A stretch of 48,983 bases of DNA from a bacterium (GCA_020440605.1 JAGRNT010000024.1:1-48983), one strand, 5' to 3'. Positions 33,379-42,866 are shown, counted from the stretch's first letter. Notes: a model not told the origin generated them from the sequence alone. Translations and numbers: made by a program.

Positions 33379-33384
33379 ATTGTA
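33379..33384 (-). promoter_or_regulatory. -10 box (TACAAT) of a leaderless GTG-start gene
   Basis: TACAAT, CCGCGC, GTG: the six-base gap is kept even though the start codon is GTG. The same spacer CCGCGC occurs before the mini-ORF at 16596. Confidence 0.6.
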
Positions 33385-33598
33385 GCAGAGCAGGGGATTC
33401 CAGCCGATAGAATATGCACCTTAATCAGTGTGCAGTGGTCTGTAGTCAGTGGTCAGCAGCAGAATGGGAATCAGAATGAGAAGCAGGTCGGTCTGCAGGA
33501 ATTCATGAATGGGATTCCGGCTGTTTCTGCTTCTGCAGACTGCTTCCTTCCCGACCACTGACAACTGACCACTGAGCACTATTCATAAGGTGGATACC
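33385..33598. repeat. Divergent spacer with heptamer repeats
   Basis: CAGTGTG CAGTGGT CTGTAGT CAGTGGT (about 33427-33455) is answered by its complement CCACTGA CAACTGA CCACTGA (about 33555-33577), so the spacer between the divergent genes could fold back. No gene. Confidence 0.65.
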
Positions 33599-36295
33599 AT
33601 GAGGACCTTCCTCGCCTGTATTGGAGCATTCATTCTCATGTCAACTGTCAGCTATGCGGACGAGGTCCGCGAATACCGCCTGGACAACGGCCTGCTGGTG
33701 CTGCTCAAGGAGAACCACAACGCCCCGGTCGTCAACCTGAACGTGGTCTACCGCGTCGGCAGCAAGTACGAGCGCCCCGGGATCACCGGGATCTCGCACC
33801 TGCTCGAGCATCTGATGTTCAAGACCACGGAGAACTTCCCGCTCGGGGAGTTCGACCGCCGCCTCAAGGCCGTCGGCGCTGACAACAACGCCTACACCTG
33901 GCTGGACCAGACGGTCTACTACGAGACGATCGCCGCGCATGAGGTGGAGATCGCACTCGAGCTCGAGGCGGACCGCATGCGCAACCTGAGCTGCCTGCCC
34001 GAGGACCACGAGTTCGAGATGCAGGTCGTGCGCAATGAGCTGGAGCAGCGCGAGGACAACCCCACGGGCCGGCTCTACGAGGAGCTGCTTGCCAACTCCT
34101 TCAAGGCCCATCCCTACGGGATCCCGACCATCGGCTGGGTTGACGACGTGGAGGGCATCCGCACCGCGCAGATCAAGGAGTACTACGACACCTGGTACCA
34201 CCCTGACAACGCCTTCATCGTCGCCGTGGGAGACTTCGATGCCGACGAGATGTTCGCGCGCATCCAGCACCACTTCGGTTCCATCCCCGCCGCCGGCGTC
34301 GAGCATCCGCGCCTGCCGCAGGAGCCCCAGCAGCTCGGCGAGCGCCGCTTCAAGCTGCGCCTGGCCGGCCAGCTCGATTACCTGATGGCCGGCTGGCACG
34401 TGCCCCAGAGCGAGCATCCCGATGCCTACCCGCTGGTCGTGCTGGGGAACATCCTCGGCAGCGGCCGCACCAGCCGCCTGTACAAGGCGCTCGTTGACAG
34501 CGGGATGGCCGCCGGGGCCCAGGCCGAGAGCTCGGCCTTCGGCTACCAGGACCCCTTCCTGTTCATGGCCTTCCTCGTTGCCAATCCCGGTGCCGACACC
34601 GCGGAGCTGGAGCAGGTGCTCTACGCGGAGATCGAGCGCATCAAGACGGACGGCGTGACGGAGGCCGAGCTGGCCCGCGCCAAGAAGCAGGCCCGCGTGG
34701 CCTTCGTGTTCGAGAAGGACAGCATCGAGAGCGAGGCCCGCTCGCTGGTGGACTTCGAGCTGATGAGCAGCTGGCGCGACGTGGACGGCTACCTGCCCGG
34801 GATCGAGGCCGTCAGCAACGAGGACATCATGCGCGTTGCCAGCCAGTATCTCGTGGATGACAACCGCACCGTCGGTGTGCTCGAGGCGATCCGTCCCGAA
34901 GCACCGATGCTCGGCGGCCCCGGCGCGGATGAACTGGCCCCGCCCGCCTTCCGCCCGGAAGTGCTGGCCCCGCACTACCGCACGCAGTTCGCTCCTGAGC
35001 TCTCCCTGCAGAGCGCCGGCGGCCACGGTGCCAGTGTCGTGCAGCTTGACAACGGCATCACGCTCGTGCTGCGCGAGAGCCGTGCCAATGCCACGGTCAG
35101 CCTCAGCGGCGTGCTGCCCGCCGGCAGCATCAATGACCCGCAGGACCGCCGCGGGCTCGGCAATCTCGTCGTCAGCATGCTCTCCAGCGGCACGGCCAGC
35201 CACAGCAAGGCCGAGCTGGCGGAGATCATGGAGGACAGCGGGATCAGCCTCGGCTTCGGCTCCGCGCGCGAGAGCTTCAGCTTCAGCGGGCGCAGCCTCA
35301 CTGAGGACTTCGGCCTGCTGCTGGACATGCTCGCCGAGCAGCTGCGCGAGCCCTCCTTCCCGGCCGAGGAACTGGAGCTGACCCGCCAGCAGGTCATGAC
35401 CTCGATCTATGCCAGCGAGAATGACACCTTCGACGAGGCCTTCGCCGCCGGGCGGGCCCTGCTCTACGGCGCGGATCATCCCTTCAGCGGCCGCATCGAG
35501 GGTCGCAGCGCGGATGTCGAGGCCACCAGCGTGGCTGATCTGCAGGCCTGGTACGGCGCAAATGTCGGACCCGGCGGGATGGTGCTGAGCATCGTCGGCG
35601 ACATCGACGAGGCCGAGGCCGAGGCCATGGTCCGCGAGCGCTTCGGCGACTGGACGAACTCCGCCGCCAGCGCGCGCAGCGAGCTGATCGCCCGCAGCGC
35701 TGAGTTCCAGGCTGTCCCGGAGGGACGTACCGATCTCGAGATGGCGGACAAGAGCAATGTCAGCCTGCTGTGGATCGGCCCCGGCTGCAGCAAGGCCAAT
35801 GCCGACTGGCCGGCCCGGCTCGTGGCGAACTTCATCATGGGCGGAGACTTCTCCAGCCGCCTCAACAACCGCCTGCGCCTCAAGGACGGCCTGACCTACG
35901 GCGCCTATTCCTTCTTCAGCAACGGCGTGGCCGAGGGCCCCTGGGCCGCGATGGTGCAGGTCAACCCCGCCAATGTGGACGCGGCAATCAATGCCACGAC
36001 CGAGGAACTGCAGCGCATTTCCACAGAGGGCATCAGCGAGGATGAACTGGCGCTGGCCAAGAGCTACCTGACCGGCAACTTCCCGGTGCGGCTGTCCACC
36101 AATGGTGCCGTGGCCGGGATGCTCACCGACAGCGTCTACCTCGGCAAGGGCGTGGACTACATCTCCGCCTACGAGGAGCTGATCAACGCCGTGAGCCTCG
36201 AGCAGGTCAACGCGGCTGCTGCGGAATTCATGGATCCTTCCGGCCTGGCGCTGGTGGTCTGCGGCAGCCTCTCCGGATCTGAGGAAGCGCAATAG
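33599..36295 (+). CDS. Exported M16-family zinc peptidase, two-domain
   Basis: About 898 residues. A signal peptide (MRTFLACIGAFILMSTVSYA) precedes two pitrilysin-like halves. The first carries the inverted zinc motif HLLEH (residues 67-71) and the third ligand E147 in RNELEQR, so it is catalytic. The second half (from about 470, LDNGITLVLRESRANATVSL) has DSGISLGFGSARESF in place of the metal site, as usual for the inactive half. It probably degrades peptides outside the cytoplasm. ATG 33599 has AAGGTGG eight bases upstream. Monocistronic. Confidence 0.92.
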   Translation: MRTFLACIGAFILMSTVSYADEVREYRLDNGLLVLLKENHNAPVVNLNVVYRVGSKYERPGITGISHLLEHLMFKTTENFPLGEFDRRLKAVGADNNAYTWLDQTVYYETIAAHEVEIALELEADRMRNLSCLPEDHEFEMQVVRNELEQREDNPTGRLYEELLANSFKAHPYGIPTIGWVDDVEGIRTAQIKEYYDTWYHPDNAFIVAVGDFDADEMFARIQHHFGSIPAAGVEHPRLPQEPQQLGERRFKLRLAGQLDYLMAGWHVPQSEHPDAYPLVVLGNILGSGRTSRLYKALVDSGMAAGAQAESSAFGYQDPFLFMAFLVANPGADTAELEQVLYAEIERIKTDGVTEAELARAKKQARVAFVFEKDSIESEARSLVDFELMSSWRDVDGYLPGIEAVSNEDIMRVASQYLVDDNRTVGVLEAIRPEAPMLGGPGADELAPPAFRPEVLAPHYRTQFAPELSLQSAGGHGASVVQLDNGITLVLRESRANATVSLSGVLPAGSINDPQDRRGLGNLVVSMLSSGTASHSKAELAEIMEDSGISLGFGSARESFSFSGRSLTEDFGLLLDMLAEQLREPSFPAEELELTRQQVMTSIYASENDTFDEAFAAGRALLYGADHPFSGRIEGRSADVEATSVADLQAWYGANVGPGGMVLSIVGDIDEAEAEAMVRERFGDWTNSAASARSELIARSAEFQAVPEGRTDLEMADKSNVSLLWIGPGCSKANADWPARLVANFIMGGDFSSRLNNRLRLKDGLTYGAYSFFSNGVAEGPWAAMVQVNPANVDAAINATTEELQRISTEGISEDELALAKSYLTGNFPVRLSTNGAVAGMLTDSVYLGKGVDYISAYEELINAVSLEQVNAAAAEFMDPSGLALVVCGSLSGSEEAQ

Positions 36296-36502
36296 CGCCA
36301 GCCGCTCCGGCGGTTTGCGATTGGGTCCCCTCCGGGAATACTAATCAGGTATGCAAGTGTTGCAATTCGTAAGGAAACACCGATATCCTGAAGTGTGTAG
36401 TCCAAAATGCGCTTCAGGTGTTCAGTGACGCCGGAATTGCATCAAGTTATCATTTTCGGTAGTAATGTGGGTCCCCTTCAGGTCAACTGTGATCTGACGG
36501 GC
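36296..36502. other. Spacer downstream of the peptidase gene
   Basis: AT-richer spacer with no gene or clear terminator. A weak fold is possible near 36296-36315 (GCGCCAGCCGCTCCGGCGGTTT). I see nothing else in it. Confidence 0.35.
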
Positions 36503-36532
36503 TTGCCCATAGGCCGTGATTTCGTTTAAAAT
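36503..36532 (+). promoter_or_regulatory. Promoter of the IPT/PKD lipoprotein gene
   Basis: TTGCCC (36503-36508), 18-base spacer, TAAAAT (36527-36532). Predicted leader of about 45 nt carrying AAGGAGG before the ATG at 36585. Confidence 0.6.
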
Positions 36533-36584
36533 CATGGTTTATGGGAGACTTCCACTCCGGTTCAAATAAGGAGGCGAAATCCGT

Positions 36585-39500
36585 ATGAGGGCATTCGGAC
36601 AAGGAAACCTGATATGGAAGGTTTCGTTGCTGTGCCTGCTGTTCCTGCTAGGGAGCTGCGGCGGCGGCGGTGGAACCAACAACGACAACATGGGACCGCG
36701 TCCCTCGATCTCGAACCTGAGTCGCAGCAGTGCGAACATCGGTGACGAGGTCGTGATCAGCGGTTCCAACTTCGGTACTTCACAGTCCGGCAGCAGCGTT
36801 CGCCTCAACGGGATCGATTTCCAGATCAGTTCCTGGACGAGCACGAGCATCAACGCCGTGGTCAGCTCAGGCATGACATCCGGCATTGTGGTCGTGACCG
36901 TGGGCGGGCTCAACAGTGAGAGCGGCAGCAATGCCCAGCTCTTCATCCCCAACGCCCCGTCGACCACTCCGATCATCAACGCCATCAGTCCCGACTTCGG
37001 CCGCCGTGGCCAGGACAAGGTGACCCTGATCGGTTCCGGCTTCGGCTCCAGCGAAGGCACGAGCGGTGTCTACTTCAGCTCCAGCAGCGCAGTCAGCCAG
37101 GGTGGCAACTACGTGAAGGCTGAGGTCTCCGTCGTCAACGTCGGCGGTGTGGACGTCCCGCAGTGGACTGACAGCGCCGTGACGGTCTTCGTGCCCGCCA
37201 CCGCCGCCAACAACGCCCTGGTCTACATCCAGGTCGGTGAGAACCAGTCCAACAGCAAGCCCTTCAACTCGCTGGCTCCGGACAGTTCCGCCAACCCGCC
37301 GAGCATCGGCGGCATCGACCCGCTCAGCGGCGGCGTGGGTGACCTGATCACGATCACCGGCAGCGGCTTCGGCGATACCCCCGACGGCAGCGTCGTGACC
37401 ATCAACGGCCGCCAGATGGAGATCGTCTTCTGGAGCGACAGCAGCATCAGCGTGCGCATCCCCGAAGGCGCAGCCACCGGCAGCATCCGCGTGACCGTGG
37501 GCGGCGAGTTCGATGAGTTCGTGACTCCCTTCGAGGTTGGCAACAAGCCGGTGATCACCGGTGTCAGCCCCAACAACGTCCGCATCGGCGGCAGCATCAC
37601 CGTGCGTGGCAGCAACTTCGGCTTCCAGCAGGGCACGGGCGAGCTGACCGTGGGCGGCAAGTCCCAGACCGTGGCTGACAGCAACGGCAGCCAGGCCGGC
37701 TGGGTTGACAACGAGATCCTGATCCCCGCGCTGGGCAGCGTCACCCCCGACGGTGACGGCAATGTCGCCGTCGTCGTCAGCAATGACGCCGGTCTTTCCA
37801 GCGAGCCCTTCCTGGTGAAGATCACCTCCGACCTGACCGGCTTCGCGGATGTCACTCCGACCGCCGGTGTGCAGGGTCTGACCCAGTTCAGCTACAGCGT
37901 CTCCGTGGTGGGCGGCAGCGGCAACTACAGCTACCAGCTGATCCCCGACGCCACCGACCAGAGCATCAAGGGCGCAGTCCAGAACTCCAGCCCCTTCACC
38001 TATGTCTATGACAAGAAGGGCACCTTCCAGGGCCAGGTTCTGATCACGGACAAGGACACCAACGACAGCGTGGTTGTCGATGTGAACAGCAAGGTGCTGG
38101 TTGTCGGCCCGAATGAGCCGGTGATCACCGGCATGGGTACCTCCGACTGGAACCAGTTCGGCCAGGATTCCCCGAACCTGTTCATGTACTACGACAATGC
38201 CGGTGAGGAAAGCTACAAGCAGTTCAGCTTCGGCTCCAGCACCTGGTTCGCTTCCGACCGCACCGATCACATCGAGGGCGGCAGCAAGCTCAATGTCTAC
38301 CGTCGTGACCTGAAGGCCTTCGGCCCCGAGGGTGCGACCAACCGTCCGCTGGGTTACCGTTATGTTGACGCCGGCGGCAACGGCTCCCGCATCCGCCTCG
38401 TCGGTCTGAACTTCGGCGATACCCCCGGCACGCTGACGCTTGCCAAGGGCACCGCCAATGAGGTGGTGGTCGATGGTTCCACCGGCAACAACCTGGACTG
38501 GACCGCCACCGCGATCGAGTTCGACCTGCCGGCCAGCACCGCCAAGGACCTGAGCGGCAAGATCGAAGTGATCACGGCCAGCAGCAATGCCTTCGTGTCC
38601 ATCGATCCGCTGATCTGCTCCACGCACAAGCTGAGCATCCAGCCTGAGGACGGCCTCGTGCCCGACGGTACGATGCAGTTCAACGGCCGTGACCTGCTGC
38701 CTCCGCAGATCCCCGGCAAGGTCGGCAACAAGACCTACCTGTTCTGGGTGGTTCAGGCCAACTACGTGGATCCCTTCACCTCCAGCCCGGCCAGCGGCCT
38801 GGTCCCGGTGGTGACCCCCTTCGAGGTGGATCCGACCAGCACCACGATCAGCTTCGACATGAACCGTCTCAGCGGCAACCTTTCGATTGAAGTCGTCAAC
38901 CCGGCTGACAGCACCGAGAGCGCTGTCACACTCGGCACGATGATCACTACGGACGGCACCCAGCATTACTTCTACGTCTGGAGTGGTGCGCTCGGTACCG
39001 GTACGAACCAGGAGATCGCGCTTTCCGGCGTGATGAGTGAGGCCTACGCCGTGGCCATGGGAACCGCCGTGGTCACCGGTCCGAATGCCAACCTCAGTGC
39101 CAGCGTCACCAGTGGCGCGGCTCCCCTGAACGTGACCTTCAATGCCGCCGGCTCCAGCTCTGACGCGGCTCCTGGTGTTTACAACTACACCCTGAGCTAC
39201 GGTGATGCCTCTGCCGACGACACCTGGGACCAGGGTACGACCCCGCCGAACCAGCCGCATGTCTATACGGCGGATGGCAACTACACCGCGACCCTGACCG
39301 TGGAGCGTGTCAGTGATGGCGCCATGGCTCAGGACACCGTGCTGATCCAGGTCGGCGGTGGTGGCGGTGGTGATGGATTCGCCACATTCAACGGTACTGT
39401 CTACCTGTTCGACAGTCCGCCGATTCCGGGCAATCCTCCGCCGCCCAAGAGTCCTCTTGCCGGCATTGAAGTTCGCCTGAAGGACTTCGACGGAAACATT

Positions 39501-39713
39501 CTCGACACCGCTACATCCGGTGCGGATGGAAAGTACAGTTTCACGAACGTTGCTTTCCAGAATGATACGAGTCTGTGGCTTGTCACCCCGACGGTGTTCG
39601 ATACTGGTTCGAACACGACCTGGCTGCCAGGTTCACTGACGGTGTTTGCATCCGGCTGGACCGATGGCCATGTTGAGACACTCGTCGATCTGAACGATTC
39701 TCCGGATGCCTAG
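36585..39713 (+). CDS. Giant lipoprotein with IPT/TIG repeats, PKD domain and CNA-B-like end
   Basis: 1042 residues. Lipoprotein signal (VSLLCLLFLLGSC, lipid Cys C25) with CGGGGGTNN after it. Four IPT/TIG domains follow (about 38-410), recognisable by ISNLSRSSANIGDEVVISGSN, INAISPDFGRRGQDKVTLIGS, IGGIDPLSGGVGDLITITGS and ITGVSPNNVRIGGSITVRGS. A central region of less clear type holds another TIG-like part. A PKD domain lies at about 836-925 (AAPLNVTFNAAGSSSDAAPG), and a carboxypeptidase-regulatory/CNA-B-like domain at the end (GIEVRLKDFDGNILDTATSG). Probably a surface adhesin or cell-wall-like layer protein. AAGGAGG precedes the ATG; a strong terminator follows. Confidence 0.85.
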   Translation: MRAFGQGNLIWKVSLLCLLFLLGSCGGGGGTNNDNMGPRPSISNLSRSSANIGDEVVISGSNFGTSQSGSSVRLNGIDFQISSWTSTSINAVVSSGMTSGIVVVTVGGLNSESGSNAQLFIPNAPSTTPIINAISPDFGRRGQDKVTLIGSGFGSSEGTSGVYFSSSSAVSQGGNYVKAEVSVVNVGGVDVPQWTDSAVTVFVPATAANNALVYIQVGENQSNSKPFNSLAPDSSANPPSIGGIDPLSGGVGDLITITGSGFGDTPDGSVVTINGRQMEIVFWSDSSISVRIPEGAATGSIRVTVGGEFDEFVTPFEVGNKPVITGVSPNNVRIGGSITVRGSNFGFQQGTGELTVGGKSQTVADSNGSQAGWVDNEILIPALGSVTPDGDGNVAVVVSNDAGLSSEPFLVKITSDLTGFADVTPTAGVQGLTQFSYSVSVVGGSGNYSYQLIPDATDQSIKGAVQNSSPFTYVYDKKGTFQGQVLITDKDTNDSVVVDVNSKVLVVGPNEPVITGMGTSDWNQFGQDSPNLFMYYDNAGEESYKQFSFGSSTWFASDRTDHIEGGSKLNVYRRDLKAFGPEGATNRPLGYRYVDAGGNGSRIRLVGLNFGDTPGTLTLAKGTANEVVVDGSTGNNLDWTATAIEFDLPASTAKDLSGKIEVITASSNAFVSIDPLICSTHKLSIQPEDGLVPDGTMQFNGRDLLPPQIPGKVGNKTYLFWVVQANYVDPFTSSPASGLVPVVTPFEVDPTSTTISFDMNRLSGNLSIEVVNPADSTESAVTLGTMITTDGTQHYFYVWSGALGTGTNQEIALSGVMSEAYAVAMGTAVVTGPNANLSASVTSGAAPLNVTFNAAGSSSDAAPGVYNYTLSYGDASADDTWDQGTTPPNQPHVYTADGNYTATLTVERVSDGAMAQDTVLIQVGGGGGGDGFATFNGTVYLFDSPPIPGNPPPPKSPLAGIEVRLKDFDGNILDTATSGADGKYSFTNVAFQNDTSLWLVTPTVFDTGSNTTWLPGSLTVFASGWTDGHVETLVDLNDSPDA

Positions 39714-39747
39714 TTCGGAAGTCTGAAACAGATTACGCATCTGAGCA

Positions 39748-39776
39748 GGGCGCCCCTTCGGGGGCGCCCTTTTTTT
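39748..39776 (+). terminator. Rho-independent terminator of the IPT/PKD lipoprotein gene
   Basis: Stem GGGCGCCCC / GGGGCGCCC (9 bp), stable TTCG loop, then seven T. About 35 bases after the stop. Confidence 0.95.
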
Positions 39777-39829
39777 CGTTCATTGCCCGGACAGCTGCAA
39801 ATACGCATTTGTATTAACATTGGAATTAC

Positions 39830-39857
39830 TTGTCATTTGATTCAGTGAGGATAGACT
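39830..39857 (+). promoter_or_regulatory. Promoter of the 137-residue unknown
   Basis: TTGTCA (39830-39835), 16-base spacer, TAGACT (39852-39857) in an AT-rich stretch. Confidence 0.55.
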
Positions 39858-39885
39858 TTCAGATCCAGACAAGTTGGAGCTGAGT

Positions 39886-40299
39886 ATGAAGGAATCTGAC
39901 ATCAATGAGCGTCTGTTTGCCGATCCCTGTGTGCGGGCCCTGCTGTGGTGCCTGCTGGGCAGCGGCAATCTTTCGGAAGAGCAGCTGCTGGACAATGGCT
40001 TCGACCGTGAGGAGGCCCGGGCGATCCTTGCCGATCCCGCTGGCCGGCTGCGCACCCTGCGCCGCAGCATGGCACTGGCGGAGGCCCTCACCCCGGAAAA
40101 ACTGGCCTCACTGCTGCGTGCGCGGCTCAGTGAACAGATTCAGGCCCTGAAGGGTTCGAATGAACTGGCGAGCCTGCTGCGCAGTCTGCGCAGCCTGCCG
40201 GACTGGCTCTTCCCGCAGTGGCAGCAGCAGAACGCTCGTAAGGGCAATTACGGCCTGGCCGGCCTGCTGGGCCTGGCGGCACTCGGCAGCGGGGGCTAG
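39886..40299 (+). CDS. Hypothetical helical protein
   Basis: 137 residues, family not recognised. Almost wholly alpha-helical and Leu/Ala-rich (LLDNGFDREEARAILADP, LTPEKLASLLRARLSEQI), with a Gly/Leu-rich C-terminal end (GLAGLLGLAALGSGG). No signal peptide. ATG 39886 has GGAG upstream. It might form a coiled adaptor; I cannot name a function. Confidence 0.6.
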   Translation: MKESDINERLFADPCVRALLWCLLGSGNLSEEQLLDNGFDREEARAILADPAGRLRTLRRSMALAEALTPEKLASLLRARLSEQIQALKGSNELASLLRSLRSLPDWLFPQWQQQNARKGNYGLAGLLGLAALGSGG

Positions 40300-40877
40300 G
40301 GGCGCATCGATCGGAGTGGCGGTCCTGTTCAAACACAGAGTCACAGAGGGCGCAGAGAAATCCGATGATGAATAACATCACGGGGTCGCAGCTGCGCAAA
40401 TCAATTGCGTCCAGGAGGGACAGCTGCCTGGCTGCAGGTGCTTCCAGTTGGCCAGATACAAAAAAACTCTGTGTGCTCTGTGACTCTGTGTTTGATCCTG
40501 ACTCCTTGCCATGTATTCCGGGCGTAAACGCCAGGCTACCCGTATGCTTCTCAGCGACTCTCTTCAGATCCTCTGCGGCTCTGCGCCAATAGAACCATTG
40601 TGGCGATCACGCTGCTGCCCGCGCGGCTGCGCGGCTCAAACGCTTCACTGTTTCCTGTTCACGGTCCTCCCGGCGACGGGAGTGCCGCCGCTGCCGTTTA
40701 TTGATCACTGTTTACTGTTCACGGTCCTCCCGGCGACAGGAGTGTCGCCGCTACTTGTTCTGCGACCCGAGCCGCACCTCTGGTCCCAGGTCCCCGATCC
40801 CCGATCCCTTCTTCTGGTCCCCGGTCCCTGATCCCTGATTTATCCAATATCTATATGAAGTCGCGCGCAGTCGCGGT
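40300..40877. repeat. Long intergenic region made of repeats
   Basis: No gene. A 20-bp perfect inverted pair (TCAAACACAGAGTCACAGAG at 40329-40348 and its complement at 40476-40495) resembles the widespread CACAGAG intergenic repeats. Bases 40646-40695 recur at 40706-40755 with about five changes (60-base period), each carrying a GGCGAC hairpin and CTGTTCACGGTCCTCC. At about 40785-40845 the sequence runs in heptamers GGTCCCC GATCCCC GATCCCT. Short open frames here follow the repeats. Confidence 0.7.
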
Positions 40878-40883
40878 TAGGCT
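40878..40883 (+). promoter_or_regulatory. Possible -10 box (TAGGCT) of the 638-residue unknown
   Basis: TAGGCT ends nine bases before the ATG at 40893. Weak, but the arrangement matches other near-leaderless starts here. Confidence 0.3.
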
Positions 40884-40892
40884 TTGGGAAAG

Positions 40893-42809
40893 ATGTCCGA
40901 TTCTGCAAGCAACAACCAGCACTTCAAGCTGCTGCTGGAGGGAGTGCCGCGTGAGATCGCGGCGAAGTTCGGCGAGGCCTTCGTCGAACTGGCCGAACAG
41001 CGCCAGGGCTCCGCAGCGGCGGATGCCCCCACGCGCCTGCGCAGTGCCTGGCTGGAACTGCTGAAGTTCCTGCTGAAGGAACGCAGCGCCCTGCTCAATC
41101 CGCAGCAGCAGCTGTTCATCTTCAGCGGCGTACTGGCGGACAGCGTGACCGTGCGCGATGGCAAGGGTGAGACCCTCGACGTGCCACTGCTCGAACCGGC
41201 CCTGCACGCTGCCCTGCTGGAGGGCTTCGGTCCCGCGCAGCCCGCCGTGCCCTGGATCATGAGCCCGCTCGTGCGCATGCACATCCTCGCCACGCAGCAG
41301 CTGAAGCCCTTCGATGCCAACCGCAGCGGGCGCTACTCCGGCGAGGCCCTCAGCCTGCCCCTCGCTCCTGCCCAGTCCACCCCTGCGGCAGCGGCACAGC
41401 CCGACCCGGCCCGGCTCGAGCAGGCCTATGCGCAGTGCCGCCAGCTGCAGCAGGAGGTTGGTCTGCGCACACGCGGCCTGGTGGAGGTACTGGCCAGCGA
41501 GAATCTCGGCCCGGTGATGCAGGGCCTGCTGCATCCCGCCAATGAAATGAAGCGTGTCAGCCAGGACGGCCTCGCACTCAGCGGCCTGGCGCAGATCACG
41601 CTGACCGGCCGTCCACCGGAGCATGACTCCGTGCAGCGGCTCAAGCGACTGACCGAGCAGTTCGACTCAGCCAGCTCCAGCCTGGCCCAGGCCCAGGTGC
41701 GGCTGCTGGAGGCAATCGCCGCCGCTGCCAGCCTGGCCCGGGGGATGGAGCAGGGCAGCCCGGACCTGGCCCCGCAGGCCGCCCGCCAGAGCCTGTTGCC
41801 GAAGCCAAAGCTCGATGACAATGCCCGGCGCAGCGTGGAGTCGGACTGGAACGCCACAGCCGGCTTCGTCAACCAGACCCTGCTGAATGACGCCAAGCGC
41901 AGCACATGGTCCCCGGCACGCGTGCTGCTCAATGAGCAGCTGGAGCGTTGCCAGGATCCGCTGCGTGACAACCTGCTGACGGTCGCAGCCCTGCATGACA
42001 GCATGCAGGCCATGCTGCGCCTGCACGTCAACTGCTTCCCGCAGGACTCCGAGGGCCAGCCCGTGATCCCCGCGGTGTTCATTGAACCCGGCGTGGGGAT
42101 GCTCAAATGGATGGACGACCGCTTCATCGTGAGCTTCGTACAGACCGAGGCCCCGCGCCCCGGCAGCGAGCTGGCACTCAGCGGCATCGACATCGCCGCG
42201 CTGCGCATCATGGGCCTGTTCCTGGCGCGCGGTGACATCTTCAACTACCGCGGCGAGCGCATTGCCGACAGCTTCATGGCGGAGTACGCCGGACACATCG
42301 AGCAGAAGGCCACGGTCAAGTTCACCGGTGCCAACAAGAAGCTCAGCTACGGCACCAGCACCGAGGAGAAGGACGGTGCCAGCCGCGAGGATGCCGTGGC
42401 GGACTACATCGACTTCATCCACGCCGTCTTCAACGGCCTGCCGGTGCCGAAACGCATCAGCCCGCGCAAGCTCGGGATCATCCTCAAGTACTGCGTATTC
42501 CGCGATGTCTGGTACAGCGCCTGCCTCGTGATGCGCCATGTAGCCCAGCCGGATGCGGCCCTGGCCCGCGAGATCCTGCTCAGCCTGGCGAAGGAATACC
42601 GCGTGCACGTCGTGGACCTGATCCGCCACAGTCTTGAGGCCGACCAGCAGGTCGCCGCCCGCTACCGCTCGGATCCGGCCCTGGCCGTGAAGGAAGTGCT
42701 CGGCAAGCAGGCTGAGGAACTGACCCGCCAGGCCGAGAGCGGTCTGGCTCCGGGAGAAGCCGGCAGCGCCGCGGAAACTGAAACAGTTCACGACTACTTC
42801 GACGTCTGA
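40893..42809 (+). CDS. Large hypothetical cytoplasmic protein
   Basis: 638 residues, family not recognised. The N-terminal 400 residues are helical (LLEGVPREIAAKFGEAFVEL). A central block from about 375 to 500 looks like a conserved alpha/beta core (CFPQDSEGQPVIPAVFIEPG, GMLKWMDDRFIVSFVQ, GLFLARGDIFNYRGERIADS). The last 130 residues are helical, with a Gly/Ala-rich tail. No signal peptide or membrane helix. Codon use is that of core genes. It is followed after 57 bases by yggT-divIVA, which hints at a cell-envelope or division role without proving it. Confidence 0.6.
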   Translation: MSDSASNNQHFKLLLEGVPREIAAKFGEAFVELAEQRQGSAAADAPTRLRSAWLELLKFLLKERSALLNPQQQLFIFSGVLADSVTVRDGKGETLDVPLLEPALHAALLEGFGPAQPAVPWIMSPLVRMHILATQQLKPFDANRSGRYSGEALSLPLAPAQSTPAAAAQPDPARLEQAYAQCRQLQQEVGLRTRGLVEVLASENLGPVMQGLLHPANEMKRVSQDGLALSGLAQITLTGRPPEHDSVQRLKRLTEQFDSASSSLAQAQVRLLEAIAAAASLARGMEQGSPDLAPQAARQSLLPKPKLDDNARRSVESDWNATAGFVNQTLLNDAKRSTWSPARVLLNEQLERCQDPLRDNLLTVAALHDSMQAMLRLHVNCFPQDSEGQPVIPAVFIEPGVGMLKWMDDRFIVSFVQTEAPRPGSELALSGIDIAALRIMGLFLARGDIFNYRGERIADSFMAEYAGHIEQKATVKFTGANKKLSYGTSTEEKDGASREDAVADYIDFIHAVFNGLPVPKRISPRKLGIILKYCVFRDVWYSACLVMRHVAQPDAALAREILLSLAKEYRVHVVDLIRHSLEADQQVAARYRSDPALAVKEVLGKQAEELTRQAESGLAPGEAGSAAETETVHDYFDV

Positions 42810-42866
42810 GCCAGAGAGTAGAATCTATATGGTGCCCCTGCCCTGGAGGCGGGCACCGGAGTGCGC

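Noticed and set aside
33641..36292. Long minus-strand frame opposite the M16 peptidase
   Set aside because: Antisense shadow; the plus frame carries HLLEH and full M16 domains.
36867..39260. Long minus-strand frame opposite the IPT/PKD lipoprotein
   Set aside because: Its Gly/His/Val-rich composition is typical of antisense of a GC-rich gene; no start site or domain.
42834..42862. Riboswitch before yggT
   Set aside because: Only one hairpin (GGTGCCC / GGGCACC) is present; it does not match any riboswitch core I know.
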